From JAHEDT01 sp963825615 (GTDB lineage: Bacteria > Desulfobacterota > Desulfuromonadia > Desulfuromonadales > BM103), in assembly GCA_963825615.1 (NCBI GenBank), contig CAWGTV010000008.1, positions 558,001 through 622,000 on the forward strand: a stretch of DNA of 64,000 bases. Direction: 5' to 3'. Each line of letters begins with the position of its first letter. Positions within the stretch are counted from its first letter, which is position 1. Of this stretch, positions 52,212 to 63,523 are shown one piece after another. The position numbers were made by a program, and so were the translations under genes. Under the pieces are notes generated by a model. The model made no database searches, had not been told where the DNA came from, and worked only from the letters and a program-made list of their open reading frames with translations.

Positions 52212-52573
52212 AGTGCTTGCAAGGGCAGCATGCTTCGATCAGCAATGACTTTGATTTCTATGTTGTTACGGCAGACCACATCTGTGAGCCGAACGCATGA
52301 AACGAACCAGGCGTTCTGCCTGCGACTGAACCGGTGACGAATGATGGGCGTGACACAAAAATTGCCGCATAAAGAACATCAAAGCCATTAATCTGCGGAT
52401 CGCAGGGGCTTTCTTCCCTTGCAGGAGTTGTCCGGAGACTGGCCTGTTGAACTGCTGTACACGGGTTTTTTGCCAGATGCATGAGCAAACGAAAGACTTC
52501 CGCTTGACAGAGCAAAAGATCGAGATAGCCTCACTTTAGAAGAAGGATAATTCGAACTGGAAGGAGAGTGTAT
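52212..52573. other. Intergenic stretch without a supported gene
   Basis: 362 bases. A TTGACA at 52503-52508 may belong to the promoter of the BON gene but has only a weak -10 partner. A minus-strand frame (52258-52515) shows no family features and no ribosome site. Confidence 0.4.
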
Positions 52574-52888
52574 ATGGCAAGTTTACATCGCGTCTCAAGG
52601 TTATTGCTCTGCCTCGGCCTGGTTGTTTCATGCCTGATTAGCACCGCTGCAGCTCAAAGTCAAAGCCCCGGCCAGTATCTCGACGACTCAGTCATTACGA
52701 CCAAGGTCAAAGCCGCGATCCTCGAGGAGCCGTCACTGAAATCATTGCAGATCAGTGTCGAAACATACAAGGGGGAGGTTCAGCTGAGCGGGTTTGTTGA
52801 TTCGGCACAGAGTGCTAAAAAGGCTGGAGAAATCGCTGGTCACGTTGAAGGGGTCGTCTCGGTGAAAAATGACTTGATTGTCAAATAG
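52574..52888 (+). CDS. BON-domain periplasmic protein (OsmY-like)
   Basis: A 104-residue exported protein. Signal peptide (residues about 1-27, ending STAAAQ), then one BON domain: YLDDSVITTKVKAAILEEPS, VETYKGEVQLSGFVDS and VEGVVSVKNDL. BON domains bind phospholipids or other envelope surfaces. The ATG at 52574 has AAGGAGAG upstream. Monocistronic, followed by a terminator. Confidence 0.88.
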   Translation: MASLHRVSRLLLCLGLVVSCLISTAAAQSQSPGQYLDDSVITTKVKAAILEEPSLKSLQISVETYKGEVQLSGFVDSAQSAKKAGEIAGHVEGVVSVKNDLIVK

Positions 52889-52968
52889 CTGCATTTTTTT
52901 GCGCAGTCACGATGCCCGATTATGCCTGTCCCTAAGGATAAGGGGATTGAAACATTCACTTGAATGAC

Positions 52969-53001
52969 AAAAGGCCCCCTGGATAACCAGGGGGTCTTTT
53001 A
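52969..53001. terminator. Bidirectional intrinsic terminator
   Basis: AAAAGGCCCCCTGG and its near-complement CCAGGGGGTCTTTT around a short loop. Lies between the convergent BON and ATPase genes. Confidence 0.8.
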
Positions 53002-53036
53002 ACTTTTCTGCGCATAATTTTTAAGACCGCTTCTGT

Positions 53037-53753
53037 TTAGGCCGCCTGCTTTTTGAGGAGGTAGCGTTCCTGGCTGTAGACGTGGAACGGCACCCAGAGG
53101 CCGAAGCGGTCGTAGAGGGACACCTTCTCCTCCATTGCCTCGCTCTGCTGCAGTTCCCCTTGACGAACTTGCCGCCGAGGTGGTCCTCGTACTCGGGCAG
53201 CAGGTGGCGGCGAGGTGACGTAGATCAGCACGTTCTCCGGGCCGAGTAGACTGAGCCGTCGAGGGCGCTCTTGAGCATCTTGTAGTTCAGCTCGCCGACC
53301 TCGAAGGTCAGGTCGTCGCAGAGCAGGATGAAGCGGTAGGGCTCGTTTTCCACCGCGGCAAAGATCTCCGAGAGGTAGATCAGGTCTTCCTTCTCCACCT
53401 GGATGACCCGCAGGCCGTCGGCGGCGTATTCGTTGAGCAGCGCCTTGACCAGCGATGATTTGCCGGTCCCGCGCGACCCCCAGAGCAGGGAGTTGTTGGC
53501 CGGCAGTCCGGCGAGGAACTTGCCGGGTATTGTTGATCATGATCTCCTTCTGCTCTTCGACGCCAAGGAGTTCTTCGAGGGTGGTGGTATCGGTCACCTT
53601 GACCGGTTCGAGGAAACCGGAGAAGGAGTGGCGCCGCCAGTTGGCGGCCGCGCAGGTCGACCAGTCAACCGGCTTGCAGGCCTTGGGCAGCAGCTGCTCC
53701 ACGGAACTGAGCACACGCTCAAGCTGGGCAACGACTTCGGGTTTCAGCATCAT
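53037..53753 (-). pseudogene. DUF815 AAA-type ATPase gene with at least four frame breaks
   Basis: Correcting the frame recovers a DUF815 ATPase. The N-terminus reads VEQLLPKACKPVDWS and EELLGVEEQKEIMINNTR. In another frame lie FLAGLPANNSLLWG, a P-loop GTGKSS, then RFILLCDDLTFE, LDGSVYS, PENVLIYVTS, RRHLLPEYEDH, and the end EEKVSLYDRFGLW. Breaks lie near 53523 (extra base), 53242 (missing base), 53210 and 53158 (missing base). Four breaks in 700 bases is more than elsewhere in the window, so it may be a real pseudogene, but error clustering is equally possible. Confidence 0.75.
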
Positions 53754-53855
53754 TTATTGAGGGCTCTCTTTCTTTGCTACATCTTCCCTCCGCCCTCCAG
53801 AGTCGGATGAAAAGCGTTTTTGTATGCGTTACCAACAGGGCTCATGTCAAACTTT

Positions 53856-53932
53856 ATAGGGGTCAGGTCTACACATTTCACATTTTCTGCACTTTGTGCA
53901 TTTTTTGTGAAATGTGTAGACCTGACCCCTAT
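53856..53932. repeat. Long inverted repeat with nested hairpin (REP/transposon-end type)
   Basis: Two perfect 26-base arms (53856-53881 and 53907-53932), each carrying GGGGTCAGGTCTACACATTT or its complement. The 25-base loop holds a second perfect hairpin, TGCAC-TTT-GTGCA. Sequences of this kind commonly flank REP-associated tyrosine transposases. No transposase is present, so it is a solitary element. Confidence 0.8.
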
Positions 53933-54004
53933 TGCACGATTTTCCTGTGGAAGTTATGCTCACAGCAGAGAGGGGTGGATTCTGTTCACCCCGGGGAGCG
54001 TTGC

Positions 54005-54259
54005 ATGGATATTTTCGCCAGGCTGGCAGCAGTCGTGCGCAGAGAGAATGCCGAGGGCGACCTGCCGGACTTCATCGTGCCGCTGTTGCTGCGGGTTGCC
54101 GAGCATCCAGGAGAGTTTGCCGGACGCGAAGAGCTGGTTGCCGAACTGCTTTTGCGGGTCGAGCAATATGAGACCTGGTCGGAGCTGTGCTGCGAAAAAC
54201 AGGGGTTCAGCCTGGAAGATATCCACCGCACCCTGGACCGCCTCAAAGTCAGATACTGA
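54005..54259 (+). CDS. Small hypothetical protein
   Basis: An 84-residue acidic, helical, soluble protein: MDIFARLAAVVRRENAEGDL, then LRVAEHPGEFAGREELVAEL. GGGGAG lies a few bases before the ATG. It is 35 bases upstream of the methyltransferase gene. Not recognised. Confidence 0.55.
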   Translation: MDIFARLAAVVRRENAEGDLPDFIVPLLLRVAEHPGEFAGREELVAELLLRVEQYETWSELCCEKQGFSLEDIHRTLDRLKVRY

Positions 54260-54294
54260 GCGTTCACAGGGACCTTTCCCCGGTACCCAACCTC

Positions 54295-55197
54295 ATGCAA
54301 ATCATTGGTGACGAAATTGTCAGGCACCTGCCGCGCTCCGGCGAGGCCCGTCGGCTATTCCACGGTCGGGGGCACTGCTTTGCCGGCTATGACGACCTGG
54401 TGATCGATTATTACCCGCCGGTTGCCATGGTGATCCTTTACCAGCCACGTCCGCAAGCCTGGCTGGATGACCTGGTCCGGCTGCTTTGTAGGGTCATTCC
54501 GGCTCCGTTGCAGGCGGTGCTGCTGCAGGAGCGTTTTATTGCCAAAGGCCCGAGTCGTCTGCTGCTGGGTGACATGCCGGCAAGCCTGGATGCCCTGGAA
54601 GCAGGGCTGTCGTTCCGGCTGCGTCTTGGCGAGGCACAGAACGTGGGGTTTTTCCCCGACATGGCGCTTGGTCGGAAGCTGGTGCGTGAGCGGGCGGCTG
54701 GTAAAAAGGTGCTCAACCTGTTTGCCTACAGTTGCAGCTTTTCCGTGGCCGCCCTGGCCGGAGGGGCGCTCCAGGTCGTCAACCTCGACATGAATCGCGG
54801 GGCCCTGGAGCTGGGCAGGCTCAATCACCAGATCAACGGCCTCGATCTGCGAAAGGCGAGTTTTTTAGCGCTGGAATTTTTTCGCAGCCTCAACCGGGTG
54901 CGCAAGCTGGGTCCTTTCGACCTGGTTATCTGCGACCCGCCGGCGTCCCAGGGGAAAAGCTTTACCGCCAAGTTGCATTGGCCGAAGCTGGCGCGCAGCC
55001 TGCCTGACCTGGTCAAGCCCGGGGGAGAGGTGCTGGCCTGTCTCAGCACGCCGAAACTCGGCCCAGACTATCTCGATAACCTGCTTGCCCACCAGCTTCC
55101 GACCGCTGCAAAACTGGGGCTGTACAACCCCGGCGAGGATTTTCCCGAAGTCCAGCAGGGGCGCGGACTGAGCCTGCACCTTTATCTACTGGGCTAA
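54295..55197 (+). CDS. Class I SAM-dependent rRNA methyltransferase (RlmI/RlmK-like)
   Basis: About 300 residues. The N-terminal half is a RlmI-like domain without a PUA. The catalytic domain has NVGFFPDMALGRKLV, motif I VLNLFAYSCSFSVAAL and motif IV VICDPPASQG, as in 23S rRNA cytosine-C5 methyltransferases. No strong ribosome site supports the ATG at 54295; an earlier start is possible. The target base is not predictable. Confidence 0.82.
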   Translation: MQIIGDEIVRHLPRSGEARRLFHGRGHCFAGYDDLVIDYYPPVAMVILYQPRPQAWLDDLVRLLCRVIPAPLQAVLLQERFIAKGPSRLLLGDMPASLDALEAGLSFRLRLGEAQNVGFFPDMALGRKLVRERAAGKKVLNLFAYSCSFSVAALAGGALQVVNLDMNRGALELGRLNHQINGLDLRKASFLALEFFRSLNRVRKLGPFDLVICDPPASQGKSFTAKLHWPKLARSLPDLVKPGGEVLACLSTPKLGPDYLDNLLAHQLPTAAKLGLYNPGEDFPEVQQGRGLSLHLYLLG

Positions 55198-55274
55198 GAG
55201 AAACACGCTTATTTTTTCCTGCTGTTGTGTTAGTCTGGGCTCCTGAATTTTGATCAAGGACGGTACCACCTGTC

Positions 55275-56138
55275 ATGACGACAGAGACCCCCCTTCTCAA
55301 AACCCTCCTGAGCATCGGCACCAGTCTGCTCCTGGTGCTGCTTGTGCTGGCCGGTTGCAGCACCCCGCACGCTGAACGGCAAACTCCGCGCCCTTCCCGG
55401 GAGTCAACCCCTGCGGCAAGGCCCTCGGCACTCGACCCGATTGCCTCGCTGCTTGCAGAAAGCCAGCCCGATCAGCAGGAAGAGGTTCCCCTGCAGAAGA
55501 TGGGATATTCGATCCAGGTCGGCGCCTTTATCAACCTGGACAATGCCGTGCGCCTGGAGCAGGTCCTCGAAGCAAGGGGTATCGATGCCTACTATTTCCG
55601 CCACGAGTCGGGGCTGTACAAGGTCCGTTTCGGCAACCATGCCAGCTATCAGCCGGCCCGGGACGAAGCCGAGCGCCTGCAGGCCCAGGGGCTGATCGGC
55701 AAGTTTTTCATCGTTTTCCCTGAGGATTATGCCGCGGCCCGCATCCAGAAGAGCGGTCAGGGCGACCTGCGCAGTGAATTGGTCAATACCGCCAAGCGCT
55801 TTCTCGGCATCCCTTACCGCTGGGGTGGCACCACGGCCGAGAACGGCTTCGACTGCAGTGGCCTGACCATGGTCTGCTACCGCCTCAACGGTTTGAACCT
55901 GCCACGGGTTTCGCGCAACCAGTTCCAGACCGGCAAGTGGGTCCCCAAGCATCAACTGCGTCCGGGCGACCTGGTCTTTTTCGCCACCAAGGGCGGCAAA
56001 CGGGTTACCCATGTCGGCATGTTTATCGGCGATGGCAAGTTCATTCACGCGCCGCGCACCGGCAAAGATGTGCGCATCGAAAAGCTCTCCAACAGTTTCT
56101 TCGCCAAGACCTACATGGGAGGGCGAACTTATCTCTAG
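55275..56138 (+). CDS. SPOR plus NlpC/P60 lipoprotein peptidoglycan hydrolase
   Basis: A 287-residue outer-membrane-type lipoprotein. Signal with lipobox LVLAGCS, Pro-rich linker, SPOR domain (GYSIQVGAFINLDNAVRLEQ), then NlpC/P60 peptidase with Cys in FDCSGL and His in THVGMFIGDGKFIH. SPOR domains bind denuded septal glycan, so it likely cuts stem peptides at the division site. Confidence 0.9.
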   Translation: MTTETPLLKTLLSIGTSLLLVLLVLAGCSTPHAERQTPRPSRESTPAARPSALDPIASLLAESQPDQQEEVPLQKMGYSIQVGAFINLDNAVRLEQVLEARGIDAYYFRHESGLYKVRFGNHASYQPARDEAERLQAQGLIGKFFIVFPEDYAAARIQKSGQGDLRSELVNTAKRFLGIPYRWGGTTAENGFDCSGLTMVCYRLNGLNLPRVSRNQFQTGKWVPKHQLRPGDLVFFATKGGKRVTHVGMFIGDGKFIHAPRTGKDVRIEKLSNSFFAKTYMGGRTYL

Positions 56139-56225
56139 AGTTGGACAAGCGATGATGCAGATGAAGATAATGTCCTATATCCCCGACGTTCATGGTCAAA
56201 CGCTTTCCGGAAGAAGGCTTTTTCG

Positions 56226-56253
56226 CATCCCGCGTCCCACGTCCCGCGTCCCG
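56226..56253. repeat. Short imperfect tandem repeat of CGTCCC
   Basis: GCGTCCC-type units repeated three to four times between the NlpC/P60 and MFS genes. Related CGTCCC strings appear at 61238-61250. Probably low-complexity drift. Confidence 0.3.
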
Positions 56254-56291
56254 GCTCGTAAGGTTTTTACGCCGCGTTCGACGAGGTTCAA

Positions 56292-57677
56292 ATGAACCAG
56301 CAGGTGTCCCGCTCCGCCACGCTTCTGGTCGTCTGCACCGCCCACTTTCTCATGCCCTTCATGATGTCGGCGGTCGGCGTGGCACTGCCCGCCATCGGCC
56401 GAGATTTCTCAGCAAGTGCCATGCAGCTCGGGTTGGTGGAAACCACCTATGTCCTGTCCGCTTCAATCTTTTTGCTGGCCATGGGGCGCTTGGGGGATAT
56501 CTACGGACGGCGGCGCATCTTCCAGTATGGCATTGTCATCTTCACCCTGGTGGGAGGACTGCTCTCCCAGGCCTGGTCCATCGAGTCGATGATCGTTATG
56601 CGCTTCCTGCAGGGGATGGGCGGCTCCATGGTCATGGCGACCACCTTTGCCATCGTCGTTTCGGTCTTCCCCCCTGAAGAGCGTGGCAAAGCCCTTGGCA
56701 TCGCCGTTGCCAGCGTTTATGCTGGAATCTCCTGCGGGCCGTTTTTCGGCGGTGCCCTGATCACCGCATTCGGCTGGCGGGCGATCTTTTACATGGCCGT
56801 TCCTCTCGGGGTGCTGACCTTCATCGTCAGCTGTCTCAAACTGCGCGGGGAATGGGCAGAAGCCAAGGGTGAACCCTTCGACTGGCGCGGCAGCCTGGTC
56901 TATGCCGGTGGTATCATGCTGCTGATCTTCGGCGCGTCCAACCTCGATCAGGGCCTCTGGGCCTGGCTGCTGGCACTGTGCGGAACGGGCGGCCTGATCC
57001 ACTTCCTGATCCTGGAATCCCGTACCGAGTACCCGGTCCTCAACGTTGCCCTGCTGCTCGGCAACCGGGTGTTTGCCTTCTCCAACCTGGCCGCCCTGCT
57101 CAACTACGCCGGAACCTTTGGGGTGACCTTTTTCCTCAGCCTCTACCTGCAATACGTCAAGGGTCTGGACCCGCACGAAGCTGGCATGATCCTGATGATC
57201 CAGCCGATCGTCCAGGCGGTCTTCTCGCCACTGTGCGGGCGGCTTGCCGACCGCTTTCCCGCCGCTGGCGTGGCGACAATCGGCATGGGCTTTTGCGCAA
57301 CCGGCCTCGGCATCGCCGCCACCATCAGTGCGACCACTCAGCTGCACCTGATTATGCTCATGCTGGTGATCCTCGGCCTCGGCTTCGCTCTCTTCTCCTC
57401 ACCCAACGTGAGCGTCATCATGGGCAGCGTCGCCCCCCGCTATCTCGGCGTGGCCTCGGGACTCAACAGCACCATGCGCACCCTGGGGATGATGGCCAGC
57501 ATGACCATCATCACCATCATCTTTTCCGTCGTCATGGCGGGCCAGGCCGTTACAGCACAAACCCAGCCGCAGTTCCTCTTCAGCATGCACGCGGCATTGC
57601 TGACCTTCTCGGCGCTCTGTGTGATCGGCATCTTCTTTTCCATGGCGCGCATCCGTAAACAACCCGCACAAGAGTAA
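56292..57677 (+). CDS. MFS transporter, DHA2 (EmrB-type) family
   Basis: A 461-residue drug:proton antiporter-type protein with about 14 spans. Motif A is MGRLGDIYGRRRIFQYG after span 2; motif C-like is in GIAVASVYAGISCGPFFGGALIT. It follows a noncoding stretch with CGTCCC repeats. The ribosome site is weak. Substrate unknown. Confidence 0.88.
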   Translation: MNQQVSRSATLLVVCTAHFLMPFMMSAVGVALPAIGRDFSASAMQLGLVETTYVLSASIFLLAMGRLGDIYGRRRIFQYGIVIFTLVGGLLSQAWSIESMIVMRFLQGMGGSMVMATTFAIVVSVFPPEERGKALGIAVASVYAGISCGPFFGGALITAFGWRAIFYMAVPLGVLTFIVSCLKLRGEWAEAKGEPFDWRGSLVYAGGIMLLIFGASNLDQGLWAWLLALCGTGGLIHFLILESRTEYPVLNVALLLGNRVFAFSNLAALLNYAGTFGVTFFLSLYLQYVKGLDPHEAGMILMIQPIVQAVFSPLCGRLADRFPAAGVATIGMGFCATGLGIAATISATTQLHLIMLMLVILGLGFALFSSPNVSVIMGSVAPRYLGVASGLNSTMRTLGMMASMTIITIIFSVVMAGQAVTAQTQPQFLFSMHAALLTFSALCVIGIFFSMARIRKQPAQE

Positions 57678-57779
57678 CGGCCAGCCCGCTTCATTCTTTG
57701 CCAGCGGTTGCGACAAAAGGGAAAAACCCGTTAGGATGAAAGTTGTCACTGCGTACAGAGTGAAACGATTGGACGGTAC

Positions 57780-59090
57780 ATGCAAGACCAGGCACCCGGG
57801 ATCTCGCCCCTCTTCCTCAGCCAGTTCGAAGTCGATGAGGCCATACCCTTCAAGCGTCATCTGAATCGTCTCGAGGTCGAAATCGGCCGGGAGGATTACA
57901 GCCAGTTGAAACGTGTTGAGCTCCTCGACGCCATGCCCGGCGAGGAGCGCTTTGCCGCTATGGTCGAGATTACCGCGCGGCTGCTGCAGAACACCCAGAA
58001 CAACTATAACCGGGAGCTGTTGAAACGGTTACAGGTGCGTATCTACCTCGATCCCGTCCATTATTCCATCTATTATCGGCTGCCTGATCGCTGCCTGCGT
58101 TTTGTCGCCACCTGGCGTCAGGCGGTGCTGCGCCGTTTTTTTGCCGCTGCACCCACCGAGGATTCCGGTTGGCACCCTTGCGGGCAGGCCCTGCCGGAGT
58201 TCGAAGGGCGCTATCAGCCGGACTCGGCCGGTGGGGTTTTGCTGCTGCGCCACCTGCGCAACAGCATGCGCGGGCAGCTGCCCATGATCACCGCCAGTCA
58301 TGGGCCCTACGATCCCCACACCCTCGAAGTGGCCCTGTATTTCCTGCGCACCGGCAAAGGCGGAACGGCGCTGATCAATCTCGGCTTCGCCGGGCGGGAG
58401 CCCCTGACCGATGAAAACCTGGCTCAGCTCGAAGCCTTGGGCGTGCCGCTCAACCCGAGCAACATCGATGTCATCTACCCCTACGTCGACGAACACGGGC
58501 ATCCCTACTGTTACAAGCTTGAAGAAGGGCTGCCACAGTTCGTTGCAGCACTGGAGCTGGACCTTCCGGACCTGTTGATTGATATCCACGGCTGCGTGGG
58601 GACCTTCAGCGACGACCGGCGCATCGTGGTCGGCCTCGGCGGGTTGCCGCCCTTTCGAGAGCTGCAGCAGGTCGGTGCGCTTGCCTATGAGGCCGGGGTC
58701 CTTCACCTGCAACCGAACGAGGCTGTGCGCAACGGACTGTCCTTGGTCCGTGACCTTTCTGCCGAAATTTACGTTCAGTTTTGTGCCGGCGCCCACCACT
58801 GCTACAATTTCGCCCTGCTTGGCGGCATGCAGCTGCTCGGCACCCGCATCGACCCGCGGGTCGAGGTCGGCAGCCTGCTCGATGGTGAAAATCGCGCCTT
58901 CCTGCCGAACGAGGACCTGCGCTGGTTGCCTGGCGCGGGAGCCAACGCTCTGCAACGCATCGCCGCGCGCAAGCTCAACCCGCAGGCGCAATGCCTGCAT
59001 GTCGAGATACCGACGGCGGTGCGGCGCAAAATGGTGCTCAAGCTGCGCTCCCTGGAGATCGAATCTTCCCTCGACGCCAGCGGATTATAG
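57780..59090 (+). CDS. Putative metal-dependent amidohydrolase or peptidase, unidentified
   Basis: A 436-residue soluble protein. The stretch ITASHGPYDPHTLEVALYFL and the DxHxC-type motif LLIDIHGCVG, with later AGAHHCYNFALL, resemble metal-binding segments of N-formylglutamate deformylase or carboxypeptidase-like zinc enzymes, but the fit is partial. No signal peptide. Monocistronic between the MFS and IMPase genes. Function not assigned. Confidence 0.5.
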   Translation: MQDQAPGISPLFLSQFEVDEAIPFKRHLNRLEVEIGREDYSQLKRVELLDAMPGEERFAAMVEITARLLQNTQNNYNRELLKRLQVRIYLDPVHYSIYYRLPDRCLRFVATWRQAVLRRFFAAAPTEDSGWHPCGQALPEFEGRYQPDSAGGVLLLRHLRNSMRGQLPMITASHGPYDPHTLEVALYFLRTGKGGTALINLGFAGREPLTDENLAQLEALGVPLNPSNIDVIYPYVDEHGHPYCYKLEEGLPQFVAALELDLPDLLIDIHGCVGTFSDDRRIVVGLGGLPPFRELQQVGALAYEAGVLHLQPNEAVRNGLSLVRDLSAEIYVQFCAGAHHCYNFALLGGMQLLGTRIDPRVEVGSLLDGENRAFLPNEDLRWLPGAGANALQRIAARKLNPQAQCLHVEIPTAVRRKMVLKLRSLEIESSLDASGL

Positions 59091-59097
59091 AAAACTA

Positions 59098-59128
59098 GGC
59101 TATAAGGCTGTAAGGTTATAAGGCTTTA
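59098..59128. repeat. Short degenerate tandem repeat (TATAAGGC-type)
   Basis: Units TATAAGGC, TGTAAGGT and TATAAGGC follow one another just after the stop of the preceding gene. Low-complexity, no function visible. Confidence 0.4.
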
Positions 59129-59177
59129 GAGTTTTACAGCCCTACAGCCCTCTTCCTCCACACGCCTCCGTAAAATA

Positions 59178-59202
59178 TAAAAGGGCGGCCACATGGCCGC
59201 CC
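59178..59202 (-). terminator. Intrinsic terminator of the IMPase operon
   Basis: GGGCGGCC, ACAT, GGCCGCCC, followed on the minus strand by a T-rich tail. Confidence 0.75.
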
Positions 59203-59231
59203 CGATAATTGCTTCTCAAGTTGTTTGTCAA

Positions 59232-59396
59232 TCAGTAGATCACGATATAGCCGTGGGCCGTGGCGATCCTGGAGATTTCCAGGACATCCTTGATCTGGTA
59301 GCTTTTGCCGTCGAGCACGAAGGTGTAACCGCCTTCCGGGTTCTCCTTGGCGAGGTCAATCAGGTATTCGAAGCTGGCCGTTTTGACTGTTTCCAT
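59232..59396 (-). CDS. 54-aa small protein
   Basis: METVKTASFEYLIDLAKENP, then EGGYTFVLDGKSYQIKDVLE and a hydrophobic end (ATAHGYIVIY). AGGAGAAAATGC precedes the ATG. It starts 16 bases after the stop of the IMPase gene and is followed by a terminator, so it is the last gene of that transcript. A compact alpha/beta fold is likely. Not recognised. Confidence 0.7.
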   Translation of the reverse strand: METVKTASFEYLIDLAKENPEGGYTFVLDGKSYQIKDVLEISRIATAHGYIVIY

Positions 59397-59412
59397 GCAT
59401 TTTCTCCTGAAT

Positions 59413-60235
59413 CTAAAGCAGTGACATGACCTGTGCGTGCAGCTCCCGGTTGGCGGCTGCGACCACGAACCCTCCGGCTACGGGCGATTTGCCCCGTGCA
59501 TCGGTGACCACGCCGCCGGCCGTCTCGATGATCGGGATCAGCGGCACGATGTCGTAGGGCTGCAGGGTGTCCTCGATGACCAGGTCGACCTGGCCGAGGG
59601 CCAGCATGCAGTAGGAGTAGCAGTCGCCGCCGAAGCGCTGCAGGCGCGCCTGCGCCGCAACCCTTCTGAAGGCCGCCAGGTTGAGCTCGTTGGCAAACAT
59701 GCTCTCGTGGGTGCAATAGAGCAGCGCCTCGGCCAGGCGCACGTCCTGGCGGGTCTTGATGGCGGCCGTTTGCCCGTTGTGCTGCAAAAAAGCGCCGGCC
59801 GCGCTGCCGTAAAAGAGTTCGCCGGTAGCCGGCTGGTGCATGAGCCCGGCGAGCACCTGCTGTCCCTGCTGCAAGCCGAGCAGAATCCCCCAGGTCGGAA
59901 AGCCGCTGATAAACGCCTTGGTCCCGTCGATCGGATCGATCACCCAGTTGATATCCACCGTGCCCGGCGTGCTTCCCGTCTTCTTCGCCGATGATGCCGA
60001 ACTCGGGGAAACGCCGGCCAAGAGCCTCGCGCAGGCAGGCTTCGACTTCACGGTCAGCACAGGTCACGGGATCGAAGCGGCCGCCGTCCAGCTTGTTGTC
60101 CACGGCGAGGGGCTGGCGGAAATAGCGCAGGGCGATTTTGCCCGCAGCCTGAATAGCCTGTTGGGCAAAGGCCAAGGCCTCGGCGACTTCCTGCCGGGGC
60201 ATCTCGGTCAGGCACTGTTCATTCGGTTGAGGCAT
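59413..60235 (-). CDS. Inositol monophosphatase family phosphatase (frame broken near 59976)
   Basis: Lithium-sensitive phosphatase fold, about 273 residues. Metal-binding motifs: FGIIGEEDG (break follows), then VIDPIDGTKAFISG, and GVVTDARGKSP near the end. The fingerprint WVIDPIDGTKAF could serve histidinol phosphatase (HisN), inositol or adenosine bisphosphate phosphatases; I cannot choose. An extra base in the CCC run at 59975-59977 breaks the frame. The ATG at 60235 has AGGA upstream; a TTG at 60256 is an alternative. Confidence 0.85.
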
Positions 60236-60315
60236 GGGTCCGGGTTCCTGGGACAAAGGGGAAAGCCAGGGGCCATTCTATAAGAAAGATCCTCAGCAGA
60301 CAACCGCTGAAATCC

Positions 60316-61146
60316 CTACTGCCGTGCCAGGCGCAGGTTGTCCACGTCATACTCGAAGTTGCTGCGGAACGGATTGATATCGAGGCCGCCGCGGCGGGTG
60401 TAGCGGGCGTACACGGTCAACTGCTGCGGCTGGCAGAAGCGCATCAGGTCGCAAAAAATGCGCTCGACGCACTGCTCGTGAAACTCGTTGTGCTGGCGGA
60501 AGGAGATCAGGTAGCGCAGCAAGGCTTCGCGGTCGATCTTCCCCCCCTGGTAGCGAATCAGTACGCTCCCCCAGTCCGGCTGGCTGGTCACCAGGCAGTT
60601 GCTTTTCAGCAGGTGGCTGTGCAGCGTTTCGGCAACCGGGTGCTGCGGATCGGCGGCATCCTTGAGCAGGCTGGCGTGCAAAGCGTAGCGATCAATGCTG
60701 ATGTCGAGATCATCGAGACACTCGCCCGGCAGGGTGGCGAAGGCCGTCGCGGCGAATTCAGCGGCGCTGATCAGGCGCACGTCCACCGGCGTCCCGGCGG
60801 CGCCACCGAGGTCCTGACTGAGCAGGGCGCGCACCGCCTCGAAATCGGCGAAGCGGGTCTGGTTGAAGGAATTGAGGTAGAGCTTGATCGATTTCGACTC
60901 GATCAGGTTGGGTGATTCGCAGGGGATGCGAAACTCTCCCATGGCCACCACCGGCTTGCCGTAGGGCGTCAGCCAGGAGAGCTCGTAAGCGTTCCAGATG
61001 TCCACGCCATGGAACGGCAGGATCGCCGGCAGGCCGAGCTCGTCACGCTTGAGCTGGCGCGGGATCGGGCAGAGCAGGCCGGGATCGTACTCCGATGTGT
61101 AAACCGTGGCCTTGCCCAGGGGAAGATTGTCTGTGTAGTCGTGCAT
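60316..61146 (-). CDS. queF: 7-cyano-7-deazaguanine reductase (NADPH), long form
   Basis: Reduces preQ0 to preQ1 in queuosine biosynthesis. At 276 residues it is the two-repeat (E. coli-type) form. The substrate segment is GEFRIPCESPNLIESKSIK with LNSFNQTRF. The catalytic Cys is in KSNCLVTSQPDWGSV, with NADPH-linked FHEQCVERIF and YARYTRRGGLDINPFRS. No other que genes adjoin it. Confidence 0.93.
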   Translation of the reverse strand: MHDYTDNLPLGKATVYTSEYDPGLLCPIPRQLKRDELGLPAILPFHGVDIWNAYELSWLTPYGKPVVAMGEFRIPCESPNLIESKSIKLYLNSFNQTRFADFEAVRALLSQDLGGAAGTPVDVRLISAAEFAATAFATLPGECLDDLDISIDRYALHASLLKDAADPQHPVAETLHSHLLKSNCLVTSQPDWGSVLIRYQGGKIDREALLRYLISFRQHNEFHEQCVERIFCDLMRFCQPQQLTVYARYTRRGGLDINPFRSNFEYDVDNLRLARQ

Positions 61147-61262
61147 GGTGTTGATACTCTGACAGATCGCTCCATGATTTCAACTGAAAAAGACACCGGG
61201 AACAACCCTGCAATCCGCAGCCAGCGTTTGCTTTGCGCGTCCCTCGTCCCGCCTCCTGGATT

Positions 61263-63298
<2,036 letters not shown>

Positions 63299-63523
63299 GG
63301 CGCAAGCCTGTCCCAACTGGCAACTGACAGAAAAATCCCAGCCGCGGAGTGCGGCCGGACGGTATCGCAACATCAGATTGTCTCCTGGAAGTCAGCGGTT
63401 GAGCGGGCTGGAAATAGCTCGGCTGATACTATGCAAATTGACCATGAAAGGCAAGCGAATCAAAGCTAAAATCGGTTAGGGAAGACCACGGTTGTCAATC
63501 CTCCATGGTGTCTTTCTGCCCAC

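Noticed and set aside
52258..52515. Possible 85-aa minus-strand gene before the BON gene
   Set aside because: No ribosome site and no family pattern.
53856..53932. CRISPR repeat
   Set aside because: A single inverted repeat with no spacer series.
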